From Tenrec ecaudatus (Eukaryota > Chordata > Mammalia > Afrosoricida > Tenrecidae), in contig NC_134539.1 in assembly GCF_050624435.1 (NCBI RefSeq), positions 41,820,001 through 41,884,000 of the forward strand: 64,000 nucleotides of DNA. Reading direction: 5' to 3'. How positions within the stretch are numbered: position 1 is the first letter of the stretch; every line of letters begins with the position of its first letter. The notes under the pieces are model-generated. The model was not told where the DNA came from. It saw nothing but the letters and a program-made list of their open reading frames with translations, and searched no databases. This document shows, piece by piece, positions 11,415 through 22,644 of this stretch. The position numbers were made by a program, and so were the translations under genes.

Positions 11415-12790
11415 TCGCTTGCTAGTCAGAGCGGCACGCAGTGGTGACCTGTGGGTTCCTATCACACTGGAAGCTCTGCCCAGAGTATTTCAAATGCCAA
11501 CAGTGTCGCCGTGTGGGGCAGGCTTCAGAGACTGCAGGGGTACATTGTCTGACACAGCGCCACCAATGAACACCTCTGGATGGGACGTACTCAAAGGTAG
11601 CTCCTCCTTCATGTCCTGCAGGGAGCAAAGGGTTCAGGACATCCATTTGCTGACACAACTCAGAATGAAAAGAAACAGCTGCAAAAAAATCTACAGAATC
11701 TACAAAAAAATCAGAACATACGACATATGAAAATGGAACGAGGAATATCGCAAGTAGTTAAAAATGAAATGGAACAAATAAAGGTGGATATGTTAGGCAT
11801 TCGTGAACGGAAAGGAAGTGCTGTCAGCCATTGTAAATCAGACCATCTAAAGCCCATTCTGCTGAGAATGAGACATTGCAAAGGAATGGTGTCAGATTCA
11901 AACAGCGCTATAGAGGCCTGCATGTTGAAAATCAGGAAAAGTGTGTGACAGGGTTATATCGTTTCCCGGTATTTAATTAATTTTAGGCAAATAATCAAAG
12001 AATCTGGGCTATGGGAAGAAGAGGGCATTCGGTTTAGATAAAGGCTCATTCACAGCCTGTGATTTTCACATAACGCAGCCTTGCTTGCTAAAGACAAAGA
12101 GGACTGAACACAGAGATGAAAAGCCGTCATCGTCCAGCACAGTTCAACATCAAGGACACGAAACTCCTCACAACTGAGCCATGAAGCAAAGTCATGAAAA
12201 ATGGGGGAAAGATTGAAGATTTCAAACAATGTGTTGTGCTGAGATCCACAATTAATGTCATTAGAAGCCGTGGTCAACGTGTCAAATACCACATTGCATT
12301 GAACCAATTTGCTTCAAGACATTTTTAAGTTAAACAGGTAAAGCTGTCACTGTGCACACTGAAATGTGCGTGGCCCGAGTCACGGCGTGTTCAGTCATCT
12401 CTTACGGACGCAAAAGCTGGATCGTGAATCGAGAGAAGAAGGATCAATGGCTTTGAATGATGGCGTTGGCAAAGAATAAGATTCCCCGAGCTGCAGAGTA
12501 ATAAAGAAATAGGTGCTAGAAGTACAGCCATAATGTTCCTTAGAATTGAGGATGGCAGGAGTTTGTATCATAGTCTCTGGACACAACATCAGGAGAAACT
12601 AGTCCCTGAACAAGGACAACTGGATCAGCATATCAGAGGAAGTTCCTCCGGGAGATGGATTGACATCGTGGATACCACATGGGTTCAACTATAGGACCAG
12701 CTGTGAGGCTAGTACAGGACCATTCACTGTTTTGTTTTACTGTACACTGGGTCACTGTGAGCCAGAAATGACACAACAGCACCTAATACC
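11415..12790 (+). repeat. RTE (BovB-like) LINE with both ends, internally deleted
   Basis: The 5' part (11440-11690) matches the RTE leader: 'gctggaagctatgcc'-like sequence, 'acattgtctgacacag', and 'cagaatgaaaagaaacagct' just before the ORF start. It runs into an endonuclease N-terminal patch at 11760-11900 ('gatatgttaggcattcgtga' equals DMLGIRE). At about 11930 it jumps to the reverse transcriptase region ('aggaaaagtgtgtgacaggg') and continues through thumb and C-terminus ('agatggattgacatcgtgg') to a 3' end at about 12785. Length is about 1.37 kb against about 3.2 kb for a full element, with many stops. Confidence 0.75.
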
Positions 12791-12869
12791 AACATTCCCT
12801 CTCAAAGAGTAACCTTTATGGGGCAGAACTAAAGTGCTCTTCCGCTAACCAGAATGATTGAGCCCACCA

Positions 12870-12990
12870 GGCACTAGCATGGGTGAGAGAGATGGCGTCT
12901 GTTTCTGAAAAATTAACGTTCTTGGAGACCTTTGAAGCCGTCCCATGAGGCCACTATGAGTCAGATTCCATGTGATGGTGCTAAGTATTC
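12870..12990 (+). repeat. AfroSINE 3' fragment, decayed
   Basis: 'ccatgaggccactatgagtc' and 'agattccatgtgatggtgc' keep the SINE 3' motif. The preceding part is only weakly alignable. Confidence 0.4.
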
Positions 12991-13384
12991 CTCCTCAAAA
13001 CATCAGTCCCACAAGGGAGAGTTGTCATCTTCATCTGAGCAATTGCTTTCATGGCTTCCTTGAAGTCATTTGGTAGAAATAGTACTATCTATTTTATCCA
13101 AGCTGGCCAGAGTTGGCCTTGACCCCAGTTTACAAAATCGACCAATATTGAAACTATTCTTGTAGTTTTTTGTTTGTTTTTAACCTTCGTCTCCTGATCC
13201 CAGAGCACAAGCAGGAGTAGGAGAGTCGCCGGTGTCCTTCTCAGAAGCTGTTCTATCATGTATCCAAAGAACGATGGAAGTAAGGGGCTATGAATGCTCA
13301 CATGAATGAATTGAGTCAAGGTCAGAGATGAAAACTTTTGCTTATTTATATTCCTCAAAGTCTCCACATCAATGCTGAGCACAG

Positions 13385-13970
13385 ACAAATTGTTGTTGCT
13401 GCTGCTGGTGGTGGTGGTGATGTTAGATACCTTTAAGTAATCGGTTCCCACTCTTAGTGACCCTGTGAACAATAGCAAAAACTGCCAGTCCTCTAGAATC
13501 TTCACAATTATTGTGATGTTTGCACCCATTTCTGCAGCCACTTCGTCAGCGCACCTCGTTAATGGCTGTCTCCCTTTTCACTACCGACATCAGCAAGCAG
13601 GTGACCACCTCCCCCAGGGATGGACTGAACCCTCTTCATAATATGTCCAACGTTTATGACATGAACACTCACCAGTCTCACTTCTGAGGGACATTCTGAC
13701 TGTCCGGTTCCAAGAGAGATTTGACTGTTCTGCAAGATGAGGACATATTCGATCTGCTTCACCAGCACTGTAATTCACATGCACCGGCTTGTCTCTGATC
13801 TTCCTTATGCACGTTCAGCTCTTACTTAGATAGGAAGCTATTGAAAACATTATGCCTTGGGTCAGACACACTTTAATCCTTAAAGTGATATCTTTGCTTT
13901 TTTTGACACTTTAAAGAGGGGTTTTTCTTTGCTGTAAATTTATCCGGTACAATACACATTTAATCTTTGA
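13385..13970 (-). repeat. RTE (BovB-like) LINE, 3' half
   Basis: The 3' terminus is at the left (GTTGTTGCTGCTGCTGG). The - strand frame gives MAAEMGANITIIVKILEDW, then GSLRVGTDYLKVSN, which aligns to the RTE ORF2 C-terminus. Further right, 'aagtgatatctttgcttttt' is the complement of the family's 'aaaaagcaaagatgtcacctt'. The same relic stands at the start of unit B (31090-31560) with matching right-hand flank, so it predates the duplication. Confidence 0.72.
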
Positions 13971-14244
13971 AATGAAACATTTTTAAAGCTCTTCTTGATA
14001 GTTTTTGTTTTAAAGTATTTTGACCAGATCACTGTTCTAACTATTTGAAAAATGCTCAAGAACAAGGAGTAGAAAAACAAACCAGTGAATTTATGTTCTC
14101 CAGAAAAGCTTAGTTAGGGAGTTTCCCAGAAAAACACACTAGTCTTTGTCTCCATCTACTGACAGGACAGCATTATAACATGAAAATCAAAAGAATCCAG
14201 TATTGGAGAGGTGAGGCCTACTTTCAGCCATCTCATGAGTGGTT

Positions 14245-14465
14245 AATAGGAAGGAGGCTCTGGTGGGATAGTGAGTTGTGTATTGGGCTGGTACCACAAC
14301 GTCAGCAGTTTCAATCCACTAACGTCTCCATGGGAGAAAAAGATGGGCTTTCTACTCACATGACGATTTACAATCTCAGAAACCCACAAAGGCAGTTCTA
14401 CCCTATCTGTTCTATGGGGCCGATTTGAGCCAAAATATGGACTCTCGAAGGCAGTGAGCTTGGAC
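14245..14465 (+). repeat. AfroSINE
   Basis: Head 'aggaggctctggtgggatag', 'gtcagcagtttcaatccact', 'gatttacaatctcagaaacc', 'gttctaccctatctgttcta' and 3' end 'gaaggcagtgagcttgg'. Absent from the matching position of unit B, so it inserted after the duplication. Confidence 0.75.
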
Positions 14466-14499
14466 TAATGTGTGAACAGGGTAGAACCACTCCCGAAGA

Positions 14500-14920
14500 C
14501 AGTGGTTCTCAACCTGTGTGTCGCGACCCCTTTGGGGATCGAACAACCCTTTCACAGGGCACCTAAAACCATCAGAAAACATATTTCTGATGGTTTGAGG
14601 TACTGAATCACTGATCCTCAATTCAACTCCAGGCAGGTCCACCCACATGCAGACATGCCCACATACGAGAACCCGTCATGAAAACTGTTACCCACGCTAC
14701 ACCATGCTTCAAGACAAAAATTTCATTTATTTGTCATTAGAAATTATTATTTCACAATATCTAATGACATATTTTTTGTGATTAATCACTATGCATTCAT
14801 TATGTTCAGTTTGTAACAAAGAAAATACATCCTGCATGTCAGATATTTACAAAACAATTCATAACTATAGCAAAATGATAGTTAGGAAGTAGAATTGAAT
14901 GGTTGGGGGTCATCACAACC
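14500..14920 (+). mobile_element. SPIN hAT non-autonomous transposon, right end lost
   Basis: Begins with the SPIN terminus CAGTGGTTCTCAACCTGTG followed by 'tcgcgacccctttgggg' and 'caaccctttcacagggcacc'. The interior matches the longer non-autonomous SPIN form ('ccaggcaggtccacccacat', 'tttatttgtcattagaaatt', 'atgttcagtttgtaacaa'). It ends within 'ggttgggggtcatcacaacc', short of the expected right terminus. No transposase sequence. It lies in unit A only. Confidence 0.78.
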
Positions 14921-14929
14921 CCAAGGTAT

Positions 14930-15310
14930 CCTTGGCTGTAATATTTATCAAGTGGATCATCAGGACTTTCTTCCATGGCCCTGCTGGGTGGGTTATAAAC
15001 CTCACCCTTAATCTAATAGCCAAACACCAACAATTGGTGTCTCTGAAGGACCTTATGGTTTTTAACTGGTTTTTAACTAGTCTTCACTAGATCCAACAGA
15101 AGATAACAGTTATCACAAAATGCCATTAATAGTACATGCAGCTACACTTTTGCTTAAGATAATCTAAACATGTTTGCAGGTAGAGCAACATGGAAGTATT
15201 CCATAAGCTGTTTTTCAGAAGCGTATCACCAGGCCTTTCTTCCGCAGCACTGTTGGGTAGGTTCAAACCTCCAAATTCACGTTAGAATTCTAATGTAAAC
15301 AATGTGAGCC
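14930..15310. repeat. RTE-tail / SINE-like fragments
   Basis: 'gtggatcatcaggactttct' to 'gaaggacctta' (14950-15065) and 'gcgtatcaccaggcctttct' (15220-15310) resemble the 'gtagatcgccaggcctttcttcc' 3' tail found on afrotherian RTE and its SINEs. The first is the counterpart of 31800-31935 in unit B. Confidence 0.45.
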
Positions 15311-16265
15311 AGCTTGGAAGCTTACCATTTTAATTATTTCATTGGAGGAATTACTAGCAATTTAGGATCTCCTCACCCTAATGGGATAGCTCCCATTACA
15401 CGTAGACAAACAAAGGCATTCTGATTTTACAGTTGGAGCGGCACTCCAATTTGCAACAGGACAGGCCTGCACTAGCCGGCTCTTACCTGGCATGTGATGT
15501 CAGTATGTGGAAGCAGGAGCCTTGGGATGAACTATTTAATCATATAGCAAAGCTTTATTCAATCACTGCTACATTTCATCATTGGAATAATTTTTTTTAA
15601 TGAAAAAGACATGTCATTCACCAAATGACACGCATGTCCTTTAGCAAAGTCGGATCTAAAGTGCCTGTTTAAATGATTTATTCTGATTTTGCTAAATGCT
15701 TCCAGAAATGTGCAAAACATTACACATATGACTCTGTTCACTCATAGAGCCCACCTTTATATAAGCCCGATCCTTTCTTGACTTTTGTCTTGACCCATGA
15801 CTTTCAGACTCCTGGGCTCTGTCCCTGCATCCCCGGCTCAGACTGCAAATCAGCTTTTGCTTTGATGATTCATTGTCACACTTCTTTGACTTTGTTCCTT
15901 GGAAATCTTGCTTAGAAGTTATTTTCTTTCTCTAGCATTGATGCCAAGCTTAGAGAACTCTAACAAAATAAAATCCACACTCAGGACCTTCAGGGCCCTT
16001 TCTACCTGGGGTGAGACACTTTCTTCTCCGTGCCCAATTCAGGTAATGCAGTGCAAACTATGATTCTGTGCACCAGCTGTTAGCAGTGACCATCCCAGTA
16101 GGCTAAATCTCCAGCTTTACTGACGTCTGCATTTATACTAGGAGGTATGCTATTTGGCGCCATCTCTAGTTGGAGCACAGATCCATATGAACAATAGTAG
16201 ATGGTTCAGATCAGCGCATCCCTATCTTTCCTGCATCCATCTTAATAATAGGTTTAGATTGTGTC
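15311..16265. other. unit A spacer, no gene recognised
   Basis: Unique-looking sequence. No counterpart was convincingly aligned in unit B, where an RTE and an L1 piece occupy the interval. Confidence 0.4.
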
Positions 16266-16267
16266 CC

Positions 16268-16478
16268 TGAAAAAAAATCACTACCATCGAGTCAATTTGG
16301 ACTCATTGCAACCCTATCAAACAGAGTAAAACTGCTCCTTGGGTTTCCAAGGCTGTAGACCTATACGAGAATAGAAAACCTCATCTTTCTCCTCAGAGCA
16401 GCTGGTGGGTTCAAACTGCTGACCTTGTAGTTAACAACCCAATAGGTTACCCACAACCTCACCAGTGCTCTGAGTATC
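16268..16478 (-). repeat. AfroSINE, near full length
   Basis: 'atcactaccatcgagtcaat', 'gggtttccaaggctgtagac', 'cctcatctttctcctcagag', 'gtgggttcaaactgctgacc' and 'cagtgctctg' give the whole SINE in complement. Confidence 0.8.
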
Positions 16479-16920
16479 CCTGAAGAAGTACAAAACACCC
16501 AGGTTCCAAGTTCCTCAATCCCTGCTCTAATCTTTGTTAAATGTCCACTGTCCTCTAGAAAATGTGGATTCATTAACGTCCTCCACTGAGTCACAGCCCT
16601 GCTCCTAGGAGATGGAGTTATCTTTACCTTCATCTGAACTACTCGTTCAGCCAGATACATGTTCCGTCTGCTCTATGGAAGATCAGTAAGGTATCAAAGA
16701 AACTCTCTCTGCCCTACATATTCATCAGGTCATTTCCCTGAAACTTACAACCATTCATGCAAATCCTCCTGATAGCATGGAAGTGGGCGGTTTGGCACAT
16801 CAGTGCCATTTATGAATATATCTCTGATATTGCTTCCAGGAGTTTCTGAAAAGTGTGAAGATAAGATATTAATTAATCACCTACAAAATCACAGTATGAT
16901 AATGTCTATGTGCCTGTGTT

Positions 16921-17510
16921 TGACAGGGTTCTCTAGAGGAGCAAAACCAGGACACCTATTATTTTACATATAGCTAGCTAGCTAGCTAGCTAGATCCAGC
17001 ATTAAAGAATGTAACAGCTAATTAGTCCACAAAGCAGTACAGAATGTTCAGTTCAACTGACTTCCATGGATCAATTAATATACTGGAAATCTTTCAACTT
17101 ACAGGGGCTGCTGGGTCCAAGATCAAGGAAGCAGACAGTTGAGTCTTCCTTAGAGCAATGCAGGCAGTCTGGTCACAGGCAGCAAACAGCAGGCTGTGTC
17201 ATCAACAGTCAGCCAGATGACAGGATCTACAGTCCCAAGCTCAAGTAATGTATACACCAGCAGTGGGGTGAAGCAAGTCACAAAGGAACCTCGAGCTCTA
17301 GTGACACGATTCATGGGTTGGGTGTCCCACAGGTAGTGTATCTCACAAGTTGAGGCAGAGAACTAGCTAAGGCAGCTACACATTGGTCTGATCACCAGAA
17401 AGTAAGAGAGGTGGGGCTTGCGGAGCCATTTATCTCTTTACCCTCCAATCAAACTATGACCTTATTAACCCCACATGTTCTTATCCCACAGAGTCCAGCT
17501 GCCTCAAATT
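16921..17510 (+). repeat. ~0.6-kb interspersed repeat starting GACAGGGTTCTCTAGAG
   Basis: Matches 50320-50940 along its length: 'gacagggttctctagagg', a TAGC/TAGA simple repeat, 'cttaatatactggaag'-like, 'gtcacaaaggaacctc', 'cacaagttgaggcagagaac', 'gagccatttatctctttacc'. The last third is also shared with 25147-25670 and, inverted, 59312-59656. Its class is not assigned here; it resembles a widespread eutherian repeat with a 'tgtgtcaacctgg' end. Confidence 0.65.
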
Positions 17511-17549
17511 GCAACTAATTTGAGTAAGAGACCCTATCTTCTTCTCCTT

Positions 17550-17690
17550 CTTCTGATTGACACATTGGCCACAATGGGCTCAAAAATAGCAGTTGTGAAC
17601 CTGGTGCAAAACCGGGCAGCGTTTACTTATATTGTACATAGGGTCATTGTGGGTTGGAGATAATTGAATAGCACTGAATGTTTCTGGGCC
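17550..17690 (+). repeat. RTE (BovB-like) LINE, extreme 3' end
   Basis: 'attgacacattggccacaat', 'caaaaccgggcagcgtttac' and 'attgtacatagggtcattgt' align to the last ~130 bp of RTE. Confidence 0.6.
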
Positions 17691-17854
17691 TGGGAATGTT
17701 TGTTGTTGTTTCAGACACAGATCAGGTTAATTCAAGAGACTCCAAGTGTGTTCTGCAAGTTTGAGACAGAAACAGTGGGGTTTGCTACCTCCAAACTGCT
17801 TAAAAAATCCAATGAAAAAGACCAAGCAAATTATGTATTCCAAACTATGTGATA

Positions 17855-18830
17855 AAAAAACCACCAGATTTGGCCACAAGAACACTTTGTTCTAATAACC
17901 TGGCATTCTGTGATGCTCACCTTTCCAACATGATGACTGAAGACAAAATGGGTGCACAAGCAAATGTGGGGAAGAACGCTAATGGAGCCTGGCTATCAAA
18001 AGATATAGTATCTGGGGTCTTAAAGGCTTGAAGATGAACAAGCAGCCAGCTAGCTGAGAAACAACAAAACCCACATTGAAGGAGCACACCAGCCTGTGTA
18101 TTCATGAGGTGTCAAAGGGATCAAGTATCAAGCATCAGAAGCCCATAAAAAATATTCATATCAATGCAAATAAGCAGTATGGGGGGTGGAGTGGAGACCC
18201 CAACCCCATCTGTAGATGATTGGATATTTCCTCACAGAATGGTCACAAGGAAAGGAAGAGCCAGTTAGGGTTCAGCATAGCACTAACGAAACATATAACA
18301 TTCCTCTAGTTCTTTAATGTCCCCCCCCCACACCCCCTGCCAATATCATGATCCCAATTCTACCTTACAAATATGACTAAACTAGAGCATGTACACGGGT
18401 ACAGATAAGAGCTCTCAATACACGGAATCCAGGACAGATAAACCTCTTAAGAACAATAATGAGAGTAGTGATACCACGAGGGTAGGGGAAAAGTGGGGGG
18501 AGAAAGGGGGAACTGATCACAATGATCAACATATAACCACCCCACCCCCCCTGCAGGAGAACGAACAATAGAAACATGGGTGAAGGTAGATAGTGATCAG
18601 TGTAAGATATGAAAATATTAATAATTTATAATTACCAAGGGTTCATGAGGAAGGGAGAGAAAGTGGGGAAGGGAGGAGGAAAAATGAGGAGTTGATACCA
18701 AAGGCTCAAGTAGAAAGAAAATGTTTTGAAAAAGATGACGGCAACATATGTACAAATGTGCTTGACACAAAGGATGGATGGACTGTTATACGAGAAGTAA
18801 GAGCCCCAATAAAATGATTTAAAAAACAAC
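17855..18830 (+). repeat. L1 LINE, 3'UTR
   Basis: About 1 kb of the young L1 3'UTR: 'aacctggcattctgtgatgc', 'tctggggtcttaaaggctt', 'actgatcacaatgatcaaca', 'gggttcatgaggaaggg', 'atgtacaaatgtgcttgaca' and the terminal 'ccaataaaatgatttaaaaa' with an A-rich tail. It carries no ORF2. Confidence 0.78.
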
Positions 18831-19224
18831 AACAAAACTAGAGTTGGCAATGACCACCGGAAACAATGTTGCAAGGTATGTGGCTCAAAATGTTTTGTAA
18901 TGGTCACAGGGAAAATAATGTATGTACGTACATCTTTCCCAGGATTACATTTATCCTAAGTTGAACACTTACCAGACCACCATCCCATGAAGCGTCATGT
19001 TCTGTTGCTTATATAAATGGGGTGGGCTTCATGCCTGGCTACCTGCCTTAATGGCCCTGCTTACTGCATCCCTAAATTAGAAAGCCATCCCTACTGATTA
19101 AGCATGAAAGGAATTTTTATTGCAAGGGAGAGGGCTGTTATATTTGGGATTTCAAACAAGCTAAATCTTAAATTGTGTTATGTTTCTAATGCTTTTTACT
19201 AACAACAGACTAACTCTTTCATCC

Positions 19225-19350
19225 AGGTGGGGCTCCCTATACCTGTAAAGATTTACAGTCTCAAAAACTCCCAGGGCACTTCTATCCTCTTTGATAGGCT
19301 CTCTGAGTCTGAACCAACTTCATGGCAGTGAGTTTGGAATTTTGAGCTAT
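19225..19350 (+). repeat. AfroSINE 3' half
   Basis: 'gtaaagatttacagtctcaa', 'aaactcccagggcacttcta', 'cttcatggcagtgagtttgg'. Confidence 0.6.
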
Positions 19351-19429
19351 CAAGACTAGTTTTGAATTTAATTTTCTTTGTTCAGATAATTATTTTTATG
19401 TCTTAAAAATGCCATTTGTTTTGTTGTTG

Positions 19430-19925
19430 GAAATCAACACAAACACAGACCAATTCAAAAGTTTCTACATGTACAAGTGAGATTGATTACACTATTCAAG
19501 TTGTGCCAACTTTTCTCATCTTCTTTTTATGAGTTGTTCCTTTCTCATTAACATAAACTCATTGTTCCCTAAGATTCCTATCTAATCCTTGGAGGCTCAT
19601 CAATTTTATTGGAAATCGTGCTGTGAGTCAGCATAAGAACTCCATGAATATTCCTTAGGCATTTGGGAAGAGTGAATATCCTGAAACTGTAAATGCCAAT
19701 GGCAACAATTGGTTCAATCATTCTTTTAATCTTCTCTATTCCTGCTATTTTTTCTACTTATTACATCCATTACTAAGATTAAGCATTAAAAGTAGTCAAT
19801 TGCGATGATATATGTTTCTTCTTTACCTTCAGTTCTATCCATTTTGGGTTTCATGTATTTGAAGCTACGCTGTTAACTGTACCTACATGTTTAGCTTTAT
19901 TTTAATGTCTCCTTGACTCTGGCTT
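19430..19925 (-). repeat. old L1M-type LINE relic, antisense
   Basis: 'catgtacaagtgagattgat', 'ctgctattttttctacttat', 'tcatgtatttgaagctacgc' follow old L1 ORF2/3' sequence in complement. The counterpart in unit B is 36110-36480. Confidence 0.45.
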
Positions 19926-20213
19926 CTTGAACTTTAGCTGTTTAAGGGACAACACAATAAATATGGGTTCTTCCGACTGAAACTCACTTCTTTCAGAATT
20001 TGAATCTCCTCCAGTTCTTTTCTTCTTGGTTGCTCCTCATTCTAGTACTTTTCACAGTTGTTCCAGAATTTGTCACTGCTGAGTGACAGTAGAGGGAATG
20101 TGACCAAAGCCACCCTTACTACAGTTTGGAAGCCTGATAGAAAGTTGTCAAGAACAGTTCACCAGTCTTCATTTTGAATTGGAAATGAGCTGAGAGGGAG
20201 ACAACAGAGTCAA

Positions 20214-20882
20214 AGACAGATGTACTTCTCTCTGGCCATGGGCTCCACAGAGTGTGTGCTCCTATCCATGATGGCATATGACCGGTATGTGGCCATTTGC
20301 AACCCCCTTAGATATTCCATCATCATGAGCAGGAGGGTCTGTTTGCAGATGGCAGCTGGCTCCTGGGTGACAGGCTGCCTGACTGCCTTGGTGGAAAGTA
20401 TGTCGGTGCTGCAGCTGTCTCTCTGTGGTAATCACATCATCAATCATTTCACTTGTGAAATTCTGGCGATCTTGAAACTGGTCTGTGTGGACACTTCCAC
20501 GGCACAGTTAGTCATGCTGGTGATCAGCACCCTTCTCCTTCCCGTGCCGATGCTCCTTATTTGTGTCTCTTATGCCTTCATCCTCTCCAACATCCTGAGG
20601 ATCAGCTCTGTGGATGGCCGAAGCAAGGCCTTTTCAACATGTGCAGCCCACCTGACGGTGGTCATTCTGTTCTATGGGACAGCTCTCTCCATGTACCTGA
20701 AGCCATCAGCTGTGGATGCACAGGAAATTGATAAATTCATGGCTTTGGTGTATGCTGGGTTGACCCCCATGTTGAACCCTATCATCTACAGTCTTTGGAA
20801 CAAAGAGGTCCAGGGGGCTGTTCAAAAGTTGCTCATTAGTAACCCTTTTGGTACTGTCTTAATTTCTATATTCAGATCATAA
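20214..20882 (+). pseudogene. OR13F1-like olfactory receptor, 5'-truncated copy
   Basis: A 220-codon frame (20220-20882) reproduces residues 101-319 of the OR13F1-like gene at 39006 with six amino-acid differences, plus one extra C-terminal serine where the stop moved one codon on. It keeps MAYDRYVAIC, KAFSTCAAHLTVV and [10 protein letters not shown], but the conserved Arg of SLRNKEV is Trp here. Homology starts abruptly at about 20214. The N-terminal glycosylation site, TM1, TM2 and the start of TM3 are missing and are not found upstream, so it cannot form a seven-helix receptor. I call it a pseudogene. Nucleotide differences to the intact gene are about 21 in 665, with no stop or frameshift, which is unusually well kept for a truncated gene in such diverged flanks. 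Confidence 0.9.
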
Positions 20883-22235
20883 CACGACCAGCTGTACTGG
20901 TGTAATTTCCAACCTTATCTAGAAGGTTTTCATGTAGTAGTTTGTGTAAACCCAAACCTTGGTTAATACTCATTTGTCATTGGGGCTCACCAGTAAGACT
21001 TATACCTTGATTTAAAAATAAATAAGATTGTTAATATTAGTGACTCATTTAGGCAGCCAGAATTATGTTACCTGAAAAATATTAGTATTTTTAATATTAA
21101 TGTAGCAGTAAAATTATACAACTGCCCATATTTTCTTATTTGACTTGCTGCTCCTTCTCAATATTCAGCTGTGGTATAATCTTACAGTGATATGTAATAA
21201 ATATAGCATGTATAGTGCTGCACCTAGTAGACTATGAGGTAAAATTTATGTAAGTGATTTGTAGTCACCATTAAGTTTAAAAAGAAATAGGAAGTATTTT
21301 CAAAATAAATGTGGATACAATAGATTTTAATGTACCATAGTTCATAAAAGCAAGACCTCATGGATTTCTTGGGCTGTGTGTAAAGATTAACTTCACGGAG
21401 TTTACACCATTCTAGATGTGCATATGGAATTGACTAGAATTACAATCAGAGAGCTTGAGTATCTATACGCACGTGTTCAGAAAATTCTCATGCTGAACCT
21501 TCAGTGTTTTAGTGAATTCTTGTATACACACCCAGCCTGCTATTTTTCTTAGAGAAATTTTAACTAACCAATTAAGGCTCACAAGGAAAAGATATCAAAT
21601 CGTGGCATGAAGAGATGGCACTGTAAGAGAAATGATATATTAATATAGGCATATATTGGAGGAAATATTCATAAATATCACATAGGCTAAAATTCTATAA
21701 TGATGAGCTTTGCTTTATCTTTTTCAATTTGACTGAAAGACAACTGTCAGAATTCTCAGAGAAGCATCGTTGGGTTTATATGTATAAGTAATTTAGCCCA
21801 TGTAGAAGGTAGCCCTTGCTGGCATACAGCAATACACCTGAGCTTTAGATTTAACTCAGGTGCAACAATGCAGTTAACTATCGTACGTCCTCACAACCTG
21901 AGTAAGAGAGAGTTTTCAAAGAATGGTTCAGATGACGGTGAAGAAATGAGGAAGGAAGCACTTATGAAGAAAGCCTTCAATGGGTAGAGATTGTGCGTTA
22001 AAAAAAAAAATCTAAACACCCTAGAATACATGAGCGAGCATGTCTGAGAGACACAAGTGGAATCTCCAGGGTGTTGTCACGGAGACACCCTTCAGACAGG
22101 GACTGAATTAATTCCCATGGTTCTGTTTTCAGCAATAGTGTCTGAAGGTAACCACCACCAGAGAAGACTGCGCGTCTTAGAACATTCAAATACACTAGAC
22201 CAAAAGGGCAGCATCTGCACATGCGTAGGAAAGAA
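20883..22235. other. OR pseudogene 3' flank
   Basis: 20883-21067 is about 92% identical to 39966-40147, including the tandem AATAAA-like 'aaaataaataagattg'. After 'ccagaatt' identity drops to about 70% but remains collinear with 40150-41330. No other gene. Confidence 0.7.
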
Positions 22236-22239
22236 AAGC

Positions 22240-22458
22240 CCAAATCAAACACACCGTCATCAGCTACATCAAACTCGTAGTGACTCTATCAGGGTAGCCT
22301 TGCCCCTGTGGGTTCCAAAGGCTGTAAGCCTTTCCGGAATCAGAAAACTTCATCTTTCTTCCATCTTCCTACATTAAGTAGGTGGTGGGTTAGAACAGCT
22401 GACCTTGAAGTTAACAGCCCAACCTAAAACCCCCTATGCCACCAGCGCTCCTTATGAA
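22240..22458 (-). repeat. AfroSINE
   Basis: 'caccgtcatcagctacatca', 'cccctgtgggttccaaaggc', 'gtgggttagaacagctgacc', 'gccaccagcgctcctta'. Absent from the corresponding place in unit B. Confidence 0.76.
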
Positions 22459-22644
22459 AATAGTGCACGTAGGTAAAGAGAGAGAAGAGTGTTGTTGCAG
22501 TATGGGAATCACAATCAATGTCATGAAATGAAATATGTTTGAATTTTTAATGGATAACAGATTTGTGCTATGAACTTTCACATTAATTAGAAAAAAAGAG
22601 GGAGGAGGATATTACATAAGAAAACTTTTTTTTTTCTACTCAGA

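Noticed and set aside
13089-13541. 150-codon - strand open frame
   Set aside because: Its N-terminal part is the RTE ORF2 C-terminus and the Thr/Ser/Asn run is the translated CAACAA-type tail; not a host gene.
16970-17000. TAGC iteration as a possible short tandem array of interest
   Set aside because: Ordinary simple repeat inside an interspersed repeat; the related copy at 50365 has a TAGA version.
16921-17510. Possible LTR or DNA transposon identity for the repeat family at 16921, 25147, 50320 and 59312
   Set aside because: Copies clearly belong together, but I could not show terminal inverted repeats, coding parts or a diagnostic target duplication, so no class is named.
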